Counted from the stretch's first letter, positions 1-10,822 are shown. The stretch: DNA of 64,000 nt from Domibacillus aminovorans (GCF_001643235.1 NZ_LQWY01000012.1:226727-290726); one strand, 5' to 3'. The notes: generated from the sequence alone by a model not told the origin. A program made the numbers and translations.

Positions 1-721
1 GTTGAATCGTACGAAGATCAATGACTTCAACAGAGTAGCCTTCCTTTTCAAGTGCTTCTGCTGCTTTCAATGATTCATGAACCATTGCACCGTATGTGAT
101 GATCGACAAATCAGAACCTTCGCGTTTCACAGCCGCTTTACCTAAAGGAATTATGTATTCTTCTTCCGGCACGTCTTCACGGAACGAACGGTACAATTTC
201 ATGTGCTCAAGAAAAATAACTGGGTCGTTGTCGCGGATTGCAGAAATTAAAAGTCCTTTTGCATCGTACGGAGAGGAAGGAATAACGACTTTCAATCCTG
301 GTTGCTGCGCCATTAAACCTTCTAAACTATCCGCATGAAGTTCAGGTGTATGAACGCCGCCGCCAAAAGGAGAACGGATTGTCACAGGAGCCGAGTAAAC
401 GCCGCCAGAGCGGTAGCGCATACGCGCAAGCTGTCCACTTACTGAATCCATTACTTCATATACGAAACCGAAAAATTGAATTTCTGGTACAGGACGGAAT
501 CCTTCAAGAGCAAGACCGACAGCTAGACCACCGATTCCTGATTCCGCAAGCGGTGTATCAAATACGCGCTCTTCTCCAAATTCTTTTTGAAGACCCTCTG
601 TCGCGCGGAATACCCCGCCGTTAACGCCTACGTCTTCACCGAAGACAAGTACGTTTTCGTCGTTTTTTAATTCTACGCGTAAGGCATCAGTAATCGCTTG
701 AATCATTGTCATTTGTGCCAT
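1..721 (-). CDS. pdhB: Pyruvate dehydrogenase E1 beta subunit, C-terminus missing
   Basis: This is the first ~240 residues of the E1 beta subunit of the pyruvate dehydrogenase complex, which with PdhA decarboxylates pyruvate on thiamine diphosphate and passes the acetyl group to E2. The frame runs from an ATG at 721 off the left edge of the window, so the last quarter or so is absent. The start has a clear AAAGGAGT ribosome binding site that lies in the end of pdhA, only three bases separating the two genes. The reading shows the conserved 'VFGEDVG' and 'NGGVFRAT' segments of E1 beta near the N terminus. Order pdhA-pdhB fits the Bacillus pdhABCD operon. Identification is by family motif and context. 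Confidence 0.95.
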   Translation of the reverse strand, partial: MAQMTMIQAITDALRVELKNDENVLVFGEDVGVNGGVFRATEGLQKEFGEERVFDTPLAESGIGGLAVGLALEGFRPVPEIQFFGFVYEVMDSVSGQLARMRYRSGGVYSAPVTIRSPFGGGVHTPELHADSLEGLMAQQPGLKVVIPSSPYDAKGLLISAIRDNDPVIFLEHMKLYRSFREDVPEEEYIIPLGKAAVKREGSDLSIITYGAMVHESLKAAEALEKEGYSVEVIDLRTIQ

Positions 722-724
722 GGC

Positions 725-2150
<1,426 letters not shown>

Positions 2151-2179
2151 TTAACATTTTGCACACTTTTTGATAAGAT
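2151..2179 (+). promoter_or_regulatory. Sigma-A promoter of def
   Basis: TTAACA (2151-2156), a 17-base spacer and TAAGAT (2174-2179) lie 35 bases before the def start codon. Five of six consensus bases fit at -35 and four or five at -10. Confidence 0.5.
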
Positions 2180-2214
2180 AAGTACACCAATCGGAAAAAA
2201 AGGAAGGTATACAG

Positions 2215-2769
2215 ATGATTAAAATGAATGATATCGTGCGTGAAGGAGAACCTGTCCTGCGTGAAAAAGCGAGCGACGTGATACTCCCTGCTTCACCGGA
2301 AGAGAAAGAAGTACTTGCTTCTTTAATGGAATATGTACAAAATAGCCAGAACCCGGATATCGCAGAAAAACACGGACTGCGCCCTGGCATCGGCCTTGCA
2401 GCTCCCCAAATCGGCGTGTCAAAACGAATGATTGCCATTCATGTAAAAGATGAAAAAGGCGTACTAATAAGTTATGCCCTTTTCAACCCGAAAATTGTCA
2501 GCCACTCGGTAGAAAAAGCATTTTTAACGAGTGGAGAAGGATGCTTGTCGGTTGACCGCGACGTACCTGGATACGTTCATCGCTATGCACGCGTCACAAT
2601 CAAAGGCACGACACTTGCTGGTGATGAAGTTAAATTTCGTTTAAAAGGACTGCCTGCCATCTGTATTCAGCATGAAATTGACCATTTAAACGGTGTCTTA
2701 TTTTACGACTATATTGACCAAAATGACCCATTCCGTGTAGAAGATAACGCACAACCCATTGAACGATAA
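2215..2769 (+). CDS. def: Peptide deformylase
   Basis: Removes the formyl group from the N-terminal methionine of nascent proteins; cytoplasmic metalloenzyme. All three family motifs are present in the 184-residue product: GIGLAAPQIG (58-67), EGCLS (108-112, the cysteine is a metal ligand) and QHEIDHLNG (152-160, two histidine ligands and the catalytic glutamate). The extended loop between the first two motifs is typical of the Bacillus DefB/YkrB type, and the position beside pdhA agrees with ykrB of B. subtilis. The ribosome binding site AAGGAAGG precedes the ATG by 7 bases. The lipoprotein gene ykyA usually found between def and pdhA in Bacillus is absent. Confidence 0.96.
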   Translation: MIKMNDIVREGEPVLREKASDVILPASPEEKEVLASLMEYVQNSQNPDIAEKHGLRPGIGLAAPQIGVSKRMIAIHVKDEKGVLISYALFNPKIVSHSVEKAFLTSGEGCLSVDRDVPGYVHRYARVTIKGTTLAGDEVKFRLKGLPAICIQHEIDHLNGVLFYDYIDQNDPFRVEDNAQPIER

Positions 2770-2870
2770 TATGTATAAACATTATTAATACAACGCATAC
2801 TACGCGCATACCCATTTTTCTTTTCATAAAGCCATGCGTATGATAAAATGGCTTTAAGGAGTGATCCACG

Positions 2871-2942
2871 ATGTTAAAAAAGCTAAAAAAAAAGCTTGTA
2901 AAACAGTGGAAAGACATGCTCAGAAGAAAAACAATTGCATAA
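2871..2942 (+). CDS. Putative 23-residue basic peptide
   Basis: A short frame of 23 codons with an excellent ribosome binding site (AAGGAGTG, 7 bases before the ATG) and its own downstream hairpin. The product is very basic and potentially amphipathic (starts MLKKLKKKLVKQW and ends RRKTIA), with 10 Lys/Arg residues, two tryptophan-flanking hydrophobic positions and two acidic residues at most. I do not recognise it. A stretch TATGATAAAAT about 30 bases upstream could serve as a -10 element. It lies between def and rpoY, on the same strand. It could be a small regulatory or membrane-active peptide, or a leader ORF; function unknown. Confidence 0.5.
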   Translation: MLKKLKKKLVKQWKDMLRRKTIA

Positions 2943-2955
2943 CATTGAATGGTTA

Positions 2956-2985
2956 AGCCCTTCCGAAACGAAGGGCTGTCTTTGT
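2956..2985 (+). terminator. Hairpin after the small basic ORF
   Basis: AGCCCTTC (2956-2963), loop CGAAAC, GAAGGGCT (2970-2977), followed by GTCTTTGTG. Perfect 8-bp stem; the U-tract is poor, so termination may be partial. Confidence 0.55.
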
Positions 2986-3116
2986 GTAAGAGACCGAAGA
3001 TGTTCATTTCGTGTAAAAACATCTTTTTTTCTATATAATTAAAAAACATTAACACCCTGAGAAGAACCGCTCACATGCGGTTTGTATATATTACTTCGGA
3101 AAAAGGAGAGAAGTTC

Positions 3117-3326
3117 ATGATTTACAAAGTGTACTATCAAGAAGATTATTCAGAGGTACCCGTTCGCGAAAATACGAAATCGTTATACGCAGAAGCGGAT
3201 TCAGAACGCGCCGTTCGTCACGCATTAAAAAACCGCCCATACAATATTGAATTTGTTCAATTGGTAAACGAATCTCACCTCGAATATGAGAAGCAGTCGC
3301 CAAACTATAAAGTGGAGCAGCTGTAA
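3117..3326 (+). CDS. rpoY: RNA polymerase epsilon subunit
   Basis: A 69-residue protein equivalent to YkzG/RpoY, the small auxiliary epsilon subunit of Firmicute RNA polymerase. It begins [19 protein letters not shown] and has the family's pattern of acidic and aromatic residues ending in the NYKVEQL tail. The start at 3117 is chosen over the in-frame ATG at 3075 because AAAAGGAGAG lies directly before it and the length then matches the family. The stop is three bases before rnjA, the invariant neighbour of rpoY in Bacillaceae, and the two genes are evidently co-transcribed. Confidence 0.93.
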   Translation: MIYKVYYQEDYSEVPVRENTKSLYAEADSERAVRHALKNRPYNIEFVQLVNESHLEYEKQSPNYKVEQL

Positions 3327-3329
3327 AAC

Positions 3330-4997
3330 ATGAAATTCGTAAAAAATGATCAAACAGCTGTTTTTGCCCTCGGCGGTTTGGGTGAAATCGGTAAAAACAC
3401 GTACGCTGTCCAATTTCAGGACGAAATTATTTTAATTGATGCTGGAATAAAGTTTCCAGAAGATGAATTACTTGGGATCGATTACGTGATTCCGGACTAT
3501 TCATATTTAGAAAAAAATGCAGATAAAATTAAAGGGTTGTTCGTCACGCACGGTCATGAAGACCATATCGGTGGTATCCCTTACTTGCTGCGTGTTGTCA
3601 ATGTACCTGTGTATGGCGGAAAACTTGCTCTCGGTCTGCTTCGTAATAAGCTGGATGAGCATGGACTTCTGCGCCGTACCCGCCTTCATGAAGTCGTGGA
3701 AGATGATGTGATTAAATTTCGAAAAACGTCCGTTTCTTTTTTCCGAACAACACACAGTATTCCGGATTCATATGGTGTTGTCGTTAAAACACCTCAAGGA
3801 AGCATCGTTCACACAGGAGATTTTAAATTTGATTTCACACCAGTCGGTGAACCTGCAAACTTAACGAGAATGGCTGAGATCGGCAAAGAAGGCGTACTCT
3901 GCCTTCTCTCTGATAGCACGAACAGTGAAGTACCTAACTTTACAATGTCAGAACGCAAAGTCGGCGAAAGTATCCGTAACATCTTTCGTAAAGTAGAAGG
4001 CCGGCTTATTTTCGCAACGTTCGCATCAAATATTCATCGATTGCAGCAAGTAGTCGAAGCAGCGGTTGAAGACGGCCGAAAAGTCGGTGTATTTGGACGA
4101 AGTATGGACAATGCCATTACGCTCGGTCAACAGTTAGGTTACATTCGCTGTCCTAAAGACACATTTGTCGATACACATCAATTGAATAAATTACCTGCCA
4201 ACAAAGTCACGATTCTTTGTACTGGCAGCCAGGGAGAGCCTATGGCTGCTCTTTCTCGCATCGCGAACGGTTCCCATCGTCAGATTCAAATTCAGCCAAA
4301 AGATACCGTTGTCTTTTCATCCTCACCCATTCCAGGGAACACGGTGAGTGTAAATAGAATTATTAATTCATTGTCACGTGCCGGCGCGGATGTCATTCAT
4401 GGACCTCTTAATAACATCCATACATCTGGCCATGGGAGTCAGGAAGAGCAAAAGTTAATGCTCAGTCTTATTAAACCTAAATTTTTCATGCCCATTCATG
4501 GTGAATACCGGATGCAAAAAACACACTGCCAGCATGCGATCGACTGCGGTGTACCGAAAGAAAACTGCTTTATTATGGACAATGGAGATGTACTTGCCCT
4601 CTCAAAAGAGGAAGCGCACGTTGCCGGCCGCATCCAATCTGGTTCTGTTTACATTGATGGAAGCGGTATTGGCGATATCGGCAACATCGTTTTGCGTGAC
4701 CGCCGAATTTTATCGGAAGAAGGTCTTGTGATCGTTGTTGTGAGCATTAATAAAGCAACAAATAAAATTGAAGCGGGCCCTGATATTATTTCACGTGGAT
4801 TCGTGTACATGCGTGAATCAGGCGATTTAATTTATGAAGCACAATCGGTGTTAAATCGTCATATTAAGCAATTACTCATTAGTAATACAACTCAATGGTC
4901 CGACATTAAAAATGAAATTACCGATACGCTTTCGCCATTTCTTTACGAAAGAACGAAACGCCGTCCAATGATTTTACCAATCATTATGGAAGTGTAA
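3330..4997 (+). CDS. rnjA: Ribonuclease J1
   Basis: Bifunctional 5'-3' exoribonuclease and endonuclease of the metallo-beta-lactamase/beta-CASP family, central to mRNA turnover and rRNA maturation in Bacillus. The zinc-binding motif HGHEDH is at residues 74-79, a further ligand histidine in '[11 protein letters not shown]' (about 142), and the 'HTGDFKFD' aspartate motif follows at about 161; the beta-CASP domain occupies roughly 200-350 and the C-terminal domain finishes at 555, the normal length. The gene follows rpoY by 3 bases; a GTGGAG sequence in the end of rpoY serves as ribosome binding site. A strong terminator follows. Confidence 0.97.
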   Translation: MKFVKNDQTAVFALGGLGEIGKNTYAVQFQDEIILIDAGIKFPEDELLGIDYVIPDYSYLEKNADKIKGLFVTHGHEDHIGGIPYLLRVVNVPVYGGKLALGLLRNKLDEHGLLRRTRLHEVVEDDVIKFRKTSVSFFRTTHSIPDSYGVVVKTPQGSIVHTGDFKFDFTPVGEPANLTRMAEIGKEGVLCLLSDSTNSEVPNFTMSERKVGESIRNIFRKVEGRLIFATFASNIHRLQQVVEAAVEDGRKVGVFGRSMDNAITLGQQLGYIRCPKDTFVDTHQLNKLPANKVTILCTGSQGEPMAALSRIANGSHRQIQIQPKDTVVFSSSPIPGNTVSVNRIINSLSRAGADVIHGPLNNIHTSGHGSQEEQKLMLSLIKPKFFMPIHGEYRMQKTHCQHAIDCGVPKENCFIMDNGDVLALSKEEAHVAGRIQSGSVYIDGSGIGDIGNIVLRDRRILSEEGLVIVVVSINKATNKIEAGPDIISRGFVYMRESGDLIYEAQSVLNRHIKQLLISNTTQWSDIKNEITDTLSPFLYERTKRRPMILPIIMEV

Positions 4998-5003
4998 CAT
5001 AAC

Positions 5004-5039
5004 AAAAGAGCTTTCCATTTCCTTTGGAAAGCTCTTTTT
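5004..5039 (+). terminator. Terminator of rpoY-rnjA
   Basis: AAAGAGCTTTCC / GGAAAGCTCTTTTT with a 9-base loop, starting 7 bases after the rnjA stop. Confidence 0.9.
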
Positions 5040-5057
5040 GATCGGGAGGCATAATTC

Positions 5058-5582
5058 ATGATCCCCGTGAAAGGAAAATCGCAGTACGATGATGATATAA
5101 AACCGCAATTCCGTTCTTCAGCCTGTGGTCCAGTCACGGTTTCAGTTATATTAAACTACTGGTTTAGCGGGACTTATCCGATTCATGTGAACGAATTGTA
5201 TACATCACTGTCCACGACACCGATCGGTCTGTTTCGTTTTATGATGGTTTATAAGCTTCGCCGTCTTCTTGGTCCAGACTGGCTAGTGAAAAGCACGAAT
5301 CGAATTGATGAAGTAATGGATGAACTGCAAAAAGGACACCCTGTCGCAGCAAAATTCGACAAATATTTTACACTTCGTTTTTTTTCAAAACCGATGTATG
5401 CGTATCATTGGGTTGTCATAACCGGCTATGAAATGAAAAATGGTGAAATCATTTTATTCTTTCACGATAACGGGGCACCTGGCCGGGAAAGTAAACGAAG
5501 ACATGTATCCTATAGAGAGCATTCTTCTATGCTTCGCTTCGTCCTTATTACACCACCTGATTCACAAAAAATCCCACTTTGA
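5058..5582 (+). CDS. C39-like cysteine peptidase family protein
   Basis: A 174-residue protein with the arrangement of the papain-like C39 peptidase fold: a cysteine in SACGPVT (Cys23), a histidine in AYHWVVITGYE (His117) and an aspartate/asparagine in FFHDNG (Asp137). These are the positions of a Cys-His-Asp triad. There is no signal peptide or transmembrane segment, so it is probably cytoplasmic, unlike the secreted C39-like proteins of Bacillus such as YvpB. Start ATG has GGGAGG 9 bases upstream. It stands alone between the rnjA terminator and a bidirectional terminator whose loop contains its stop codon. Substrate unknown; the fold call is moderately sure, catalytic activity untested. Confidence 0.7.
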   Translation: MIPVKGKSQYDDDIKPQFRSSACGPVTVSVILNYWFSGTYPIHVNELYTSLSTTPIGLFRFMMVYKLRRLLGPDWLVKSTNRIDEVMDELQKGHPVAAKFDKYFTLRFFSKPMYAYHWVVITGYEMKNGEIILFFHDNGAPGRESKRRHVSYREHSSMLRFVLITPPDSQKIPL

Positions 5583-5595
5583 AGTGGGATTTTTC
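5567..5595. terminator. Bidirectional terminator between C39-like gene and ktrC
   Basis: AAAAATCCCACTT, loop TGA, AGTGGGATTTTT. Runs of A and T on the two sides let it act on both strands; the plus-strand stop codon TGA forms the loop. Confidence 0.88.
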
Positions 5596-5597
5596 AT

Positions 5598-6257
5598 TTA
5601 ATCATTCATTTTTTTCTCAAAACGGTCAATATCTTTATCCGCTCCGATAATAATTAAAATGTCATTCACAACGATTGTTTCATCCGCCTGCGGTGAAACA
5701 ATAATTTCTTTTCCCCGCTTAATAGCGACAATATTAATTCCATATCGGACACGAATATCAAGATCGATTATCGTGTTCCCTGCAAGAGCTTCATTCGCAA
5801 TAATTTCTGTAATGGAATGCTCATCGGAAAGCTCTAAATAATCAAGTACATTATTTGACACAATATTGTTTGCAATACGCCGTCCCATGTCTCTTTCTGG
5901 ATGAACGACTTGATCCGCGCCAATTTTTAATAATACTTTTTCATGGTAATCATTCTGTGCTTTTGCTGTTACTTTTTTGACGCCAACTTCTTTTAACATA
6001 AGCGTCGTCAAAATGCTTGATTGAATGTCATCACCTATCGCAACAATCACATGGTCAAAGTTGCGAATGCCTAGACTTTTCAATACGGATTCATCTGTCG
6101 TATCTGCGACAACAGCATGGGACGCAATCGATGCGAATTCATTCACTCGGTCTTCATCCCTATCGATCGCCATCACTTCCATTCCCTGCTCGCTCAACTC
6201 TCTGCAAATACTGCTGCCGAAGCGGCCGAGGCCAATAACGACAAATTCTTTTTTCAT
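5598..6257 (-). CDS. ktrC: Potassium uptake regulatory subunit KtrC/KtrA (RCK)
   Basis: Cytoplasmic RCK protein (219 residues) that gates a Ktr potassium channel (KtrB/KtrD) in response to ATP/ADP; the family's C-terminal domain also binds c-di-AMP. An N-terminal Rossmann domain begins with VVIGLGRFG (about 6-14) followed by the acidic end of beta-2 in AIDRDEDRV; the TrkA-C domain fills about 135-219. The start at 6257 has GGGGGG 8 bases upstream; the ATG six bases earlier is too close. Adjacent rnjA matches ykqB/ktrC in B. subtilis. No membrane partner is in the window, as is normal for ktrC. Confidence 0.9.
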   Translation of the reverse strand: MKKEFVVIGLGRFGSSICRELSEQGMEVMAIDRDEDRVNEFASIASHAVVADTTDESVLKSLGIRNFDHVIVAIGDDIQSSILTTLMLKEVGVKKVTAKAQNDYHEKVLLKIGADQVVHPERDMGRRIANNIVSNNVLDYLELSDEHSITEIIANEALAGNTIIDLDIRVRYGINIVAIKRGKEIIVSPQADETIVVNDILIIIGADKDIDRFEKKMND

Positions 6258-6334
6258 ATTCATTTCCCCCCGCTCTCAAGGCTTAAAAGTGGTTCTTGCT
6301 ATGAGAGTTTACCACGAATTTATTAAAACTTCGC

Positions 6335-7354
6335 TTATTTCTTTTTCCCTTTCACATAATCTGCATCGAAAAGGAAAAGTCTCATCAATAAGATAAGTGA
6401 CGGGATCAGCAAGAGCAGTCCTAGAATAAACGCAATAACGAGTGCCAACGCCATCGTTTCATTCGTTACATTTTCATGGACCGTAATATACGGATACAAA
6501 ATGTATGGCAAATGAGATGCTCCATAGCCGAAAAAGGCGAAGAAAAACTGCAGCATCACCATAATAAAGGCCGTGCCGTATCTTTTCCCTGTATAAATAA
6601 ACCAGGAAGCAATACCGAAGCAGAGGAGCGATAACCCGAACATCCACCAATATTCTGTTATGGCTTTATTGTAATGTTCTGGATTGTGCATTTGCAGTGA
6701 TATAAAGACGAGAAGGCTTGCCACAATTGTCGGCATGCTCCAGAACAGTGCAAACTGCCGGATCGTCCGGCGCGCTTGTCTGTCATCCGCACGATCTGCA
6801 TAATACGTTAAAAACGTGGCGCTAATATACAAGACCGACACGATAGATAAAAAGACGACACTCCATGAAAATGGACTCGTAAACAACTCTTTAGCAAGGA
6901 ATGTCACTTTATCATCCGTAACGGCCAAGAAGTCTCCTTCTGAGATCGTCAATACTGTTGATAACGAAGCAGGAATTAATAATCCTGTCGCTCCGTATAA
7001 GAAAAGGTAAAATATACTATCACGTGATCCATAATTATTAAACGCATAAAACGAACCACGAATCGCGAGCAAAATAATTGCGACACTCGCTGGAATAAGA
7101 AGCGCTGTTCCGAAATAGTACGCCGTAGTCGGAAAAAAACCGACAATGCCGACGAAAAAGAACACGAAAAACACGTTTGTTACTTCCCATACAGGTGATA
7201 AGTAACGTGAAATAAGATCATTCATAATATGGTCTTTTTTCTTCCACCTCGCATAGAAAGCGAAGAAACCGGCACCGAAATCAATAGACGATACTATTAA
7301 ATAGCCATACAAAAATGTCCATAGAACCGTGATCCCGAGAAGTTCTAAATTCAT
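6335..7354 (-). CDS. cydB: Cytochrome bd-type quinol oxidase subunit II
   Basis: Multi-span membrane subunit (339 residues, about eight or nine predicted helices) of a bd-type terminal oxidase. It pairs with CydA to reduce oxygen with quinol electrons. The N-terminal segment ending in GAGFFAFYARW and the general hydrophobic pattern are those of CydB/CIO subunit II. The start codon overlaps the cydA stop by four bases (ATGA), showing translational coupling. No cydCD genes follow, which is the arrangement of the B. subtilis ythAB pair rather than of cydABCD; the subfamily assignment is therefore inference. Confidence 0.88.
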   Translation of the reverse strand: MNLELLGITVLWTFLYGYLIVSSIDFGAGFFAFYARWKKKDHIMNDLISRYLSPVWEVTNVFFVFFFVGIVGFFPTTAYYFGTALLIPASVAIILLAIRGSFYAFNNYGSRDSIFYLFLYGATGLLIPASLSTVLTISEGDFLAVTDDKVTFLAKELFTSPFSWSVVFLSIVSVLYISATFLTYYADRADDRQARRTIRQFALFWSMPTIVASLLVFISLQMHNPEHYNKAITEYWWMFGLSLLCFGIASWFIYTGKRYGTAFIMVMLQFFFAFFGYGASHLPYILYPYITVHENVTNETMALALVIAFILGLLLLIPSLILLMRLFLFDADYVKGKKK

Positions 7355-8694
7355 GCTGATCCCTCCCCATTTGGAAAGCGTTTTTCAAGTTCCGCTTCCG
7401 CCGGCGAATTTTTAAACATTTTAATCAACACGACCACTGTCATCACACCGAGTACGAGGTAAAGCAGCGCAAACATGACAAACGTAATGCCTACATCATC
7501 ATTTCTCGTCGCCGCTTCCGCTACTTTCATATAACCGCGTAAAATCCACGGCTGACGGCCCACTTCAGCTAAAATCCAGCCCGATTCATAGGCAATGAGA
7601 GAAAGCGGCCCTGATGCAACAACCGCCCATAAAAGCGGCTTATTTAGTTCATTCCACTTTTTCACTTTACTCATGATGACAAAGAGCGCCGTTATCGCCA
7701 TGACGAACATACCAATGCTGACCATTATATCAAACATGTAGTGAATCCAAAGCGGCGGACGTTCATCTTCAGGCGTTTCATTTAAACCGATTACTTCCGT
7801 GTCAAATGAATTACCTGCAAGAAAGCTCAACAGTTTCGGAACACGAATTTCGTTTTCTATTTCGCCATCTTCATTGAGTGTTCCGTAGAAAATAATATCT
7901 GCTCCTTCTTCCGTTTCAAAATGCCACTCAGCCGCTGCTAATTTTTCCGGCTGCACTTCCGCTAAAAATTTCGCTGATACATCGCCCGCAATGGCTGTAA
8001 GGACCGAGAAAATTAACGTGCACGTAACAGTTAAACGAAGCGCTTTTTGCTCGTATTGACCGCGTTTTCCTTTTAAAATGGCAAACGCCACAATCGCTGC
8101 TAAAATGGCCGCTGACGTCATATATGATGTCGAAACAACGTGGAACACTTTTGATGGTGTTGCTGGATTTAACATCGCTGCTATCGGGTCAATGTTGATC
8201 GCCTGACCGTTTTTTAAATCAAATCCTTGCGGCGTATTCATAAATGCATTCACTGTCGTAATAAACAATGCAGACGCCGATGACCCAATCATAACTGGAA
8301 TTGTTAAGAGCCAGTGTGTCCATTTTCCTTTAAACCGGTCCCACGTGTATAAATAAATTCCAAGGAAAATTGCTTCAAAGAAAAACGCAAATGTTTCCAT
8401 AAATAATGGCAAAGCAATAACCTGTCCCGCTACTTCCATAAAACTTGGCCATAACAGTGACAACTGTAAGCCAATTGCAGTTCCCGTTACAACACCTACA
8501 GCGACTGTAATCGTAAAGCCACGTGCCCAGCGTCTTGCTAATAGTAAATAGTGCGGATCATTTTTCTTAATACCGATAAATTCAGCAATGGCAATCATAA
8601 CCGGTACGCCGACACCGATCATCGCAAAAATAATATGAAACATTAATGTCATCGTTGTCAGCATCCGACTGAGCATGACGCTATCGAGTTCCAT
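7351..8694 (-). CDS. cydA: Cytochrome bd-type quinol oxidase subunit I
   Basis: Haem-bearing subunit of a bd-family quinol oxidase (447 residues). It carries the signature GRQPW motif near the C terminus ('WILAEVGRQPWILRGYMKV') and the N-terminal histidine of helix I ('LMFHIIFAMIG', His20 region) expected to ligate a haem b. The loop between helices VI and VII is short, as in the cyanide-insensitive (CIO/YthA) branch that lacks the long Q-loop. Ribosome binding site GGGAGG is 8 bases before the ATG. A Rex operator lies about 100 bases upstream, so expression should rise when NADH accumulates at low oxygen. Confidence 0.92.
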   Translation of the reverse strand: MELDSVMLSRMLTTMTLMFHIIFAMIGVGVPVMIAIAEFIGIKKNDPHYLLLARRWARGFTITVAVGVVTGTAIGLQLSLLWPSFMEVAGQVIALPLFMETFAFFFEAIFLGIYLYTWDRFKGKWTHWLLTIPVMIGSSASALFITTVNAFMNTPQGFDLKNGQAINIDPIAAMLNPATPSKVFHVVSTSYMTSAAILAAIVAFAILKGKRGQYEQKALRLTVTCTLIFSVLTAIAGDVSAKFLAEVQPEKLAAAEWHFETEEGADIIFYGTLNEDGEIENEIRVPKLLSFLAGNSFDTEVIGLNETPEDERPPLWIHYMFDIMVSIGMFVMAITALFVIMSKVKKWNELNKPLLWAVVASGPLSLIAYESGWILAEVGRQPWILRGYMKVAEAATRNDDVGITFVMFALLYLVLGVMTVVVLIKMFKNSPAEAELEKRFPNGEGSA

Positions 8695-8794
8695 TCATAT
8701 GACCTCCCGAGTGATTCAATTTAAATAAAATTATCACGCTACTCGTATTGTAAACCGAAAACAATAACAATGCTATAAAGGGGGTATGACTATT

Positions 8795-8812
8795 TTGTGA
8801 CAAACTTCACAA
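8795..8812. promoter_or_regulatory. Rex operator upstream of cydAB
   Basis: TTGTGACAAACTTCACAA is a perfect 6-bp inverted repeat TTGTGA-N6-TCACAA and fits the Rex consensus TTGTGAAATATTTCACAA at all conserved outer positions. It lies 101 bases upstream of cydA, and Rex is the established NADH-sensing repressor of cyd genes in Bacillus. Confidence 0.8.
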
Positions 8813-8870
8813 ACATGTCTAAAAAATTTTCTTCTCCTTGTTTATCCTTCTTTCATGTATAGAGACTTAT

Positions 8871-8898
8871 CGAGACCTAACTTAGTTGTTAGGCCTCG
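8871..8898. terminator. Hairpin between cydA and dapL
   Basis: CGAGACCTAAC, loop TTAGTT, GTTAGGCCTCG: 10 pairs with one A/C mismatch, placed 23 bases after the dapL stop. There is no U-tract on either side, so it is a weak or Rho-assisted terminator or an RNA 3' stabiliser for dapL. Confidence 0.45.
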
Positions 8899-8920
8899 AT
8901 GAACATGTCTTCTATATAAT

Positions 8921-10042
8921 TTACTTATGTCCAAGGGCGGTGAAATAGCGGGTAATAAACGAGATTGCCGTTTCAATGGCAGCTTCATCCGGGTTCAATT
9001 TTGCGTGGTGAAGGCCGTATTCAGAACCGACGCCCAGCCAGAACATCATGCCTGGTATTTCTTTTAGCATAAAGCCAAAATCTTCACCGGTCATCGCTTC
9101 ACGTGAATGAACGAACTGAATATCCGTTTGCGCTTTGGCAAATTGAATAAATCGGTCCGTCACTGCTGGATCATTAAATACTTGATAGTAGCCGCTGCCA
9201 TTATCAATTTCCGACTCGCATTCAAAGGATGCTTCAATGCCTTTTAATAGTGCTTGAACACGTGCTTTTGCCTTCATCATCGCTTCCGGTGACAACGTGC
9301 GGATCGTCCCTTCTAGACGCGCATGCTCTGCAATGACATTTTGCACAGTACCAGCTGTCATTTTACCAATTGTTACGACCGCGCTGTCGAGCGGATCGAC
9401 GTTTCTAGACACGATCGATTGAAGCTGTGTAACGAAGTATGACGCTGCAACAACCATATCTTTCGTTTCATGCGGATAAGCTGCATGGCCGCCCTTCCCT
9501 TTAAAATCAATAAATAACTCTGACGTATTCGCGAACAAAAGACCTGGCTTTGTTGCAATAGTGCCAGCGGGATGTTCCGGCGCAATGTGTAGCGCATAAA
9601 TTTCATCAGGCATCCATGCTTTTAATTCTTTAGACGCCATGAGCGGCTCTGCGCCACCCGGTCCTTCTTCTGCCGGCTGAAAGATAAAAACAAGATCGTC
9701 ATTGATCGGATTTTCGGCGAAATGTGTAACAACACCGAGAGCAATGCTCATATGAAAGTCATGTCCACAGGCATGCATCCGGCCTTCATGTATCGATGAA
9801 AACGGGAGATCTGTTTTTTCAGTAATCGGTAAACCATCAATATCAGTACGCCAGCCGATTGTTTTCGACGGTTTCAATCCTTTCATTTTAACAATAATGC
9901 CGGTACGCCACTTTTTTAGTTCGATCCGGTCCTGCGGCAATGTATGTAAATAGTTTAATAAATATTGTTGTGTTTTCTCCTCTTCAAAGCCAAGCTCCGG
10001 AATTTGATGGAGATCGCGGCGAATATCGACAAAACGGTTCAT
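8921..10042 (-). CDS. dapL: N-acetyldiaminopimelate deacetylase
   Basis: M20-family metallopeptidase homologue that hydrolyses N-acetyl-LL-diaminopimelate in the acetylase branch of lysine/peptidoglycan DAP synthesis (YkuR in B. subtilis). The 373-residue product has the metal-site segments '[11 protein letters not shown]' (Cys/His ligands), the catalytic [12 protein letters not shown] and the C-terminal MTGEDFGFM; the dimerisation domain lies between roughly 175 and 290. The ATG at 10042 is preferred to the GTG at 10048 because GAGGAGG lies 9 bases before it. It follows dapH on the same strand, but a terminator sits in the 69-base gap. Confidence 0.95.
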   Translation of the reverse strand: MNRFVDIRRDLHQIPELGFEEEKTQQYLLNYLHTLPQDRIELKKWRTGIIVKMKGLKPSKTIGWRTDIDGLPITEKTDLPFSSIHEGRMHACGHDFHMSIALGVVTHFAENPINDDLVFIFQPAEEGPGGAEPLMASKELKAWMPDEIYALHIAPEHPAGTIATKPGLLFANTSELFIDFKGKGGHAAYPHETKDMVVAASYFVTQLQSIVSRNVDPLDSAVVTIGKMTAGTVQNVIAEHARLEGTIRTLSPEAMMKAKARVQALLKGIEASFECESEIDNGSGYYQVFNDPAVTDRFIQFAKAQTDIQFVHSREAMTGEDFGFMLKEIPGMMFWLGVGSEYGLHHAKLNPDEAAIETAISFITRYFTALGHK

Positions 10043-10061
10043 GTGCACAGTCCTCCTCTTT

Positions 10062-10099
10062 TTTAAAAAGAACGCGTAGGCAACTGCCCACGCGTTCTT
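10062..10099 (-). terminator. Terminator or attenuator between dapH and dapL
   Basis: On the minus strand a 14-bp stem with one mismatch (AAGAACGCGTGGGC pairing with GCCTACGCGTTCTT) is followed by TTTTT. It lies after dapH and directly before the dapL ribosome binding site, so it should lower dapL transcription relative to dapH. Confidence 0.85.
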
Positions 10100-10111
10100 C
10101 CCTCACCGCTC

Positions 10112-10822
10112 TTACAGTTTGCGGAGTTCTTGAATAATTTCTGTTTTTGATTTTGTTTTATCATCAATTTGTTTAATAACGCGTGCTGGTGCTCCAACAG
10201 CAACCGAGAATGGCGGAATATCTTCTGTTACGATAGCGCCTGCTGCGATAACGGAACCTTCACCAATACGGCAGCCTTCAAGAACGACAGCATTTGCACC
10301 GATTAATACGTTATCTTCAAGTACAACTGGCGATGCGGATGGCGGCTCAATAACACCCGCTAGCACAGCTCCGGCACCAACGTGGCAATTTTTACCGACT
10401 GTTGCCCGGCCGCCAAGTATTGCATTCATGTCAATCATCGTGCCTTCACCAATAACAGCGCCGATGTTAATTGAAGCACCCATCATAATAACAGCATTGT
10501 CACCAATTTCAACTTGATCACGAATGATAGCACCCGGCTCAATACGCGCTGTAATATTTTTCATGTCGAGAAGCGGGATCGCTGAGTTGCGACGGTCGTT
10601 TTCAACAACGTAATCCGTCACTTTGTCTTTATTTTGCTCAAGTGCCTCTGATACTTCAGCCCACTCGCCAAATACGACAACGGATTTACCTTCGCCAAAC
10701 ACTTTCGCAGAAGCGCCAAAGTTGATTCCTTCCACGTCACCGTTTACATATACTTTGACTGGTGTTGATTTCGTGCTGTTACTAATAAATGAAATAATTT
10801 CATGTGCATCCATCATTTTCAT
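10112..10822 (-). CDS. dapH: 2,3,4,5-tetrahydropyridine-2,6-dicarboxylate N-acetyltransferase
   Basis: Acetyl-CoA-dependent transferase opening the acetylated branch of DAP/lysine biosynthesis (YkuQ/DapH). The 236-residue protein has an alpha/beta N-terminal domain (to about 90) and then a left-handed beta helix of hexapeptide repeats, visible as '[16 protein letters not shown]' and '[17 protein letters not shown]'. The '[20 protein letters not shown]' stretch is characteristic. The ATG at 10822 has GAGGAGG 11 bases upstream. Together with dapL it makes N-acetyl-DAP and deacetylates it; the intervening aminotransferase (PatA type, encoded at 21423-22580) is in the same window. Confidence 0.95.
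   Translation of the reverse strand: MKMMDAHEIISFISNSTKSTPVKVYVNGDVEGINFGASAKVFGEGKSVVVFGEWAEVSEALEQNKDKVTDYVVENDRRNSAIPLLDMKNITARIEPGAIIRDQVEIGDNAVIMMGASINIGAVIGEGTMIDMNAILGGRATVGKNCHVGAGAVLAGVIEPPSASPVVLEDNVLIGANAVVLEGCRIGEGSVIAAGAIVTEDIPPFSVAVGAPARVIKQIDDKTKSKTEIIQELRKL

Noticed and set aside
8871..8898. Strong intrinsic terminator after dapL
   Set aside because: The stem is good but there is no U-tract on either side, so it is listed only as a hairpin.
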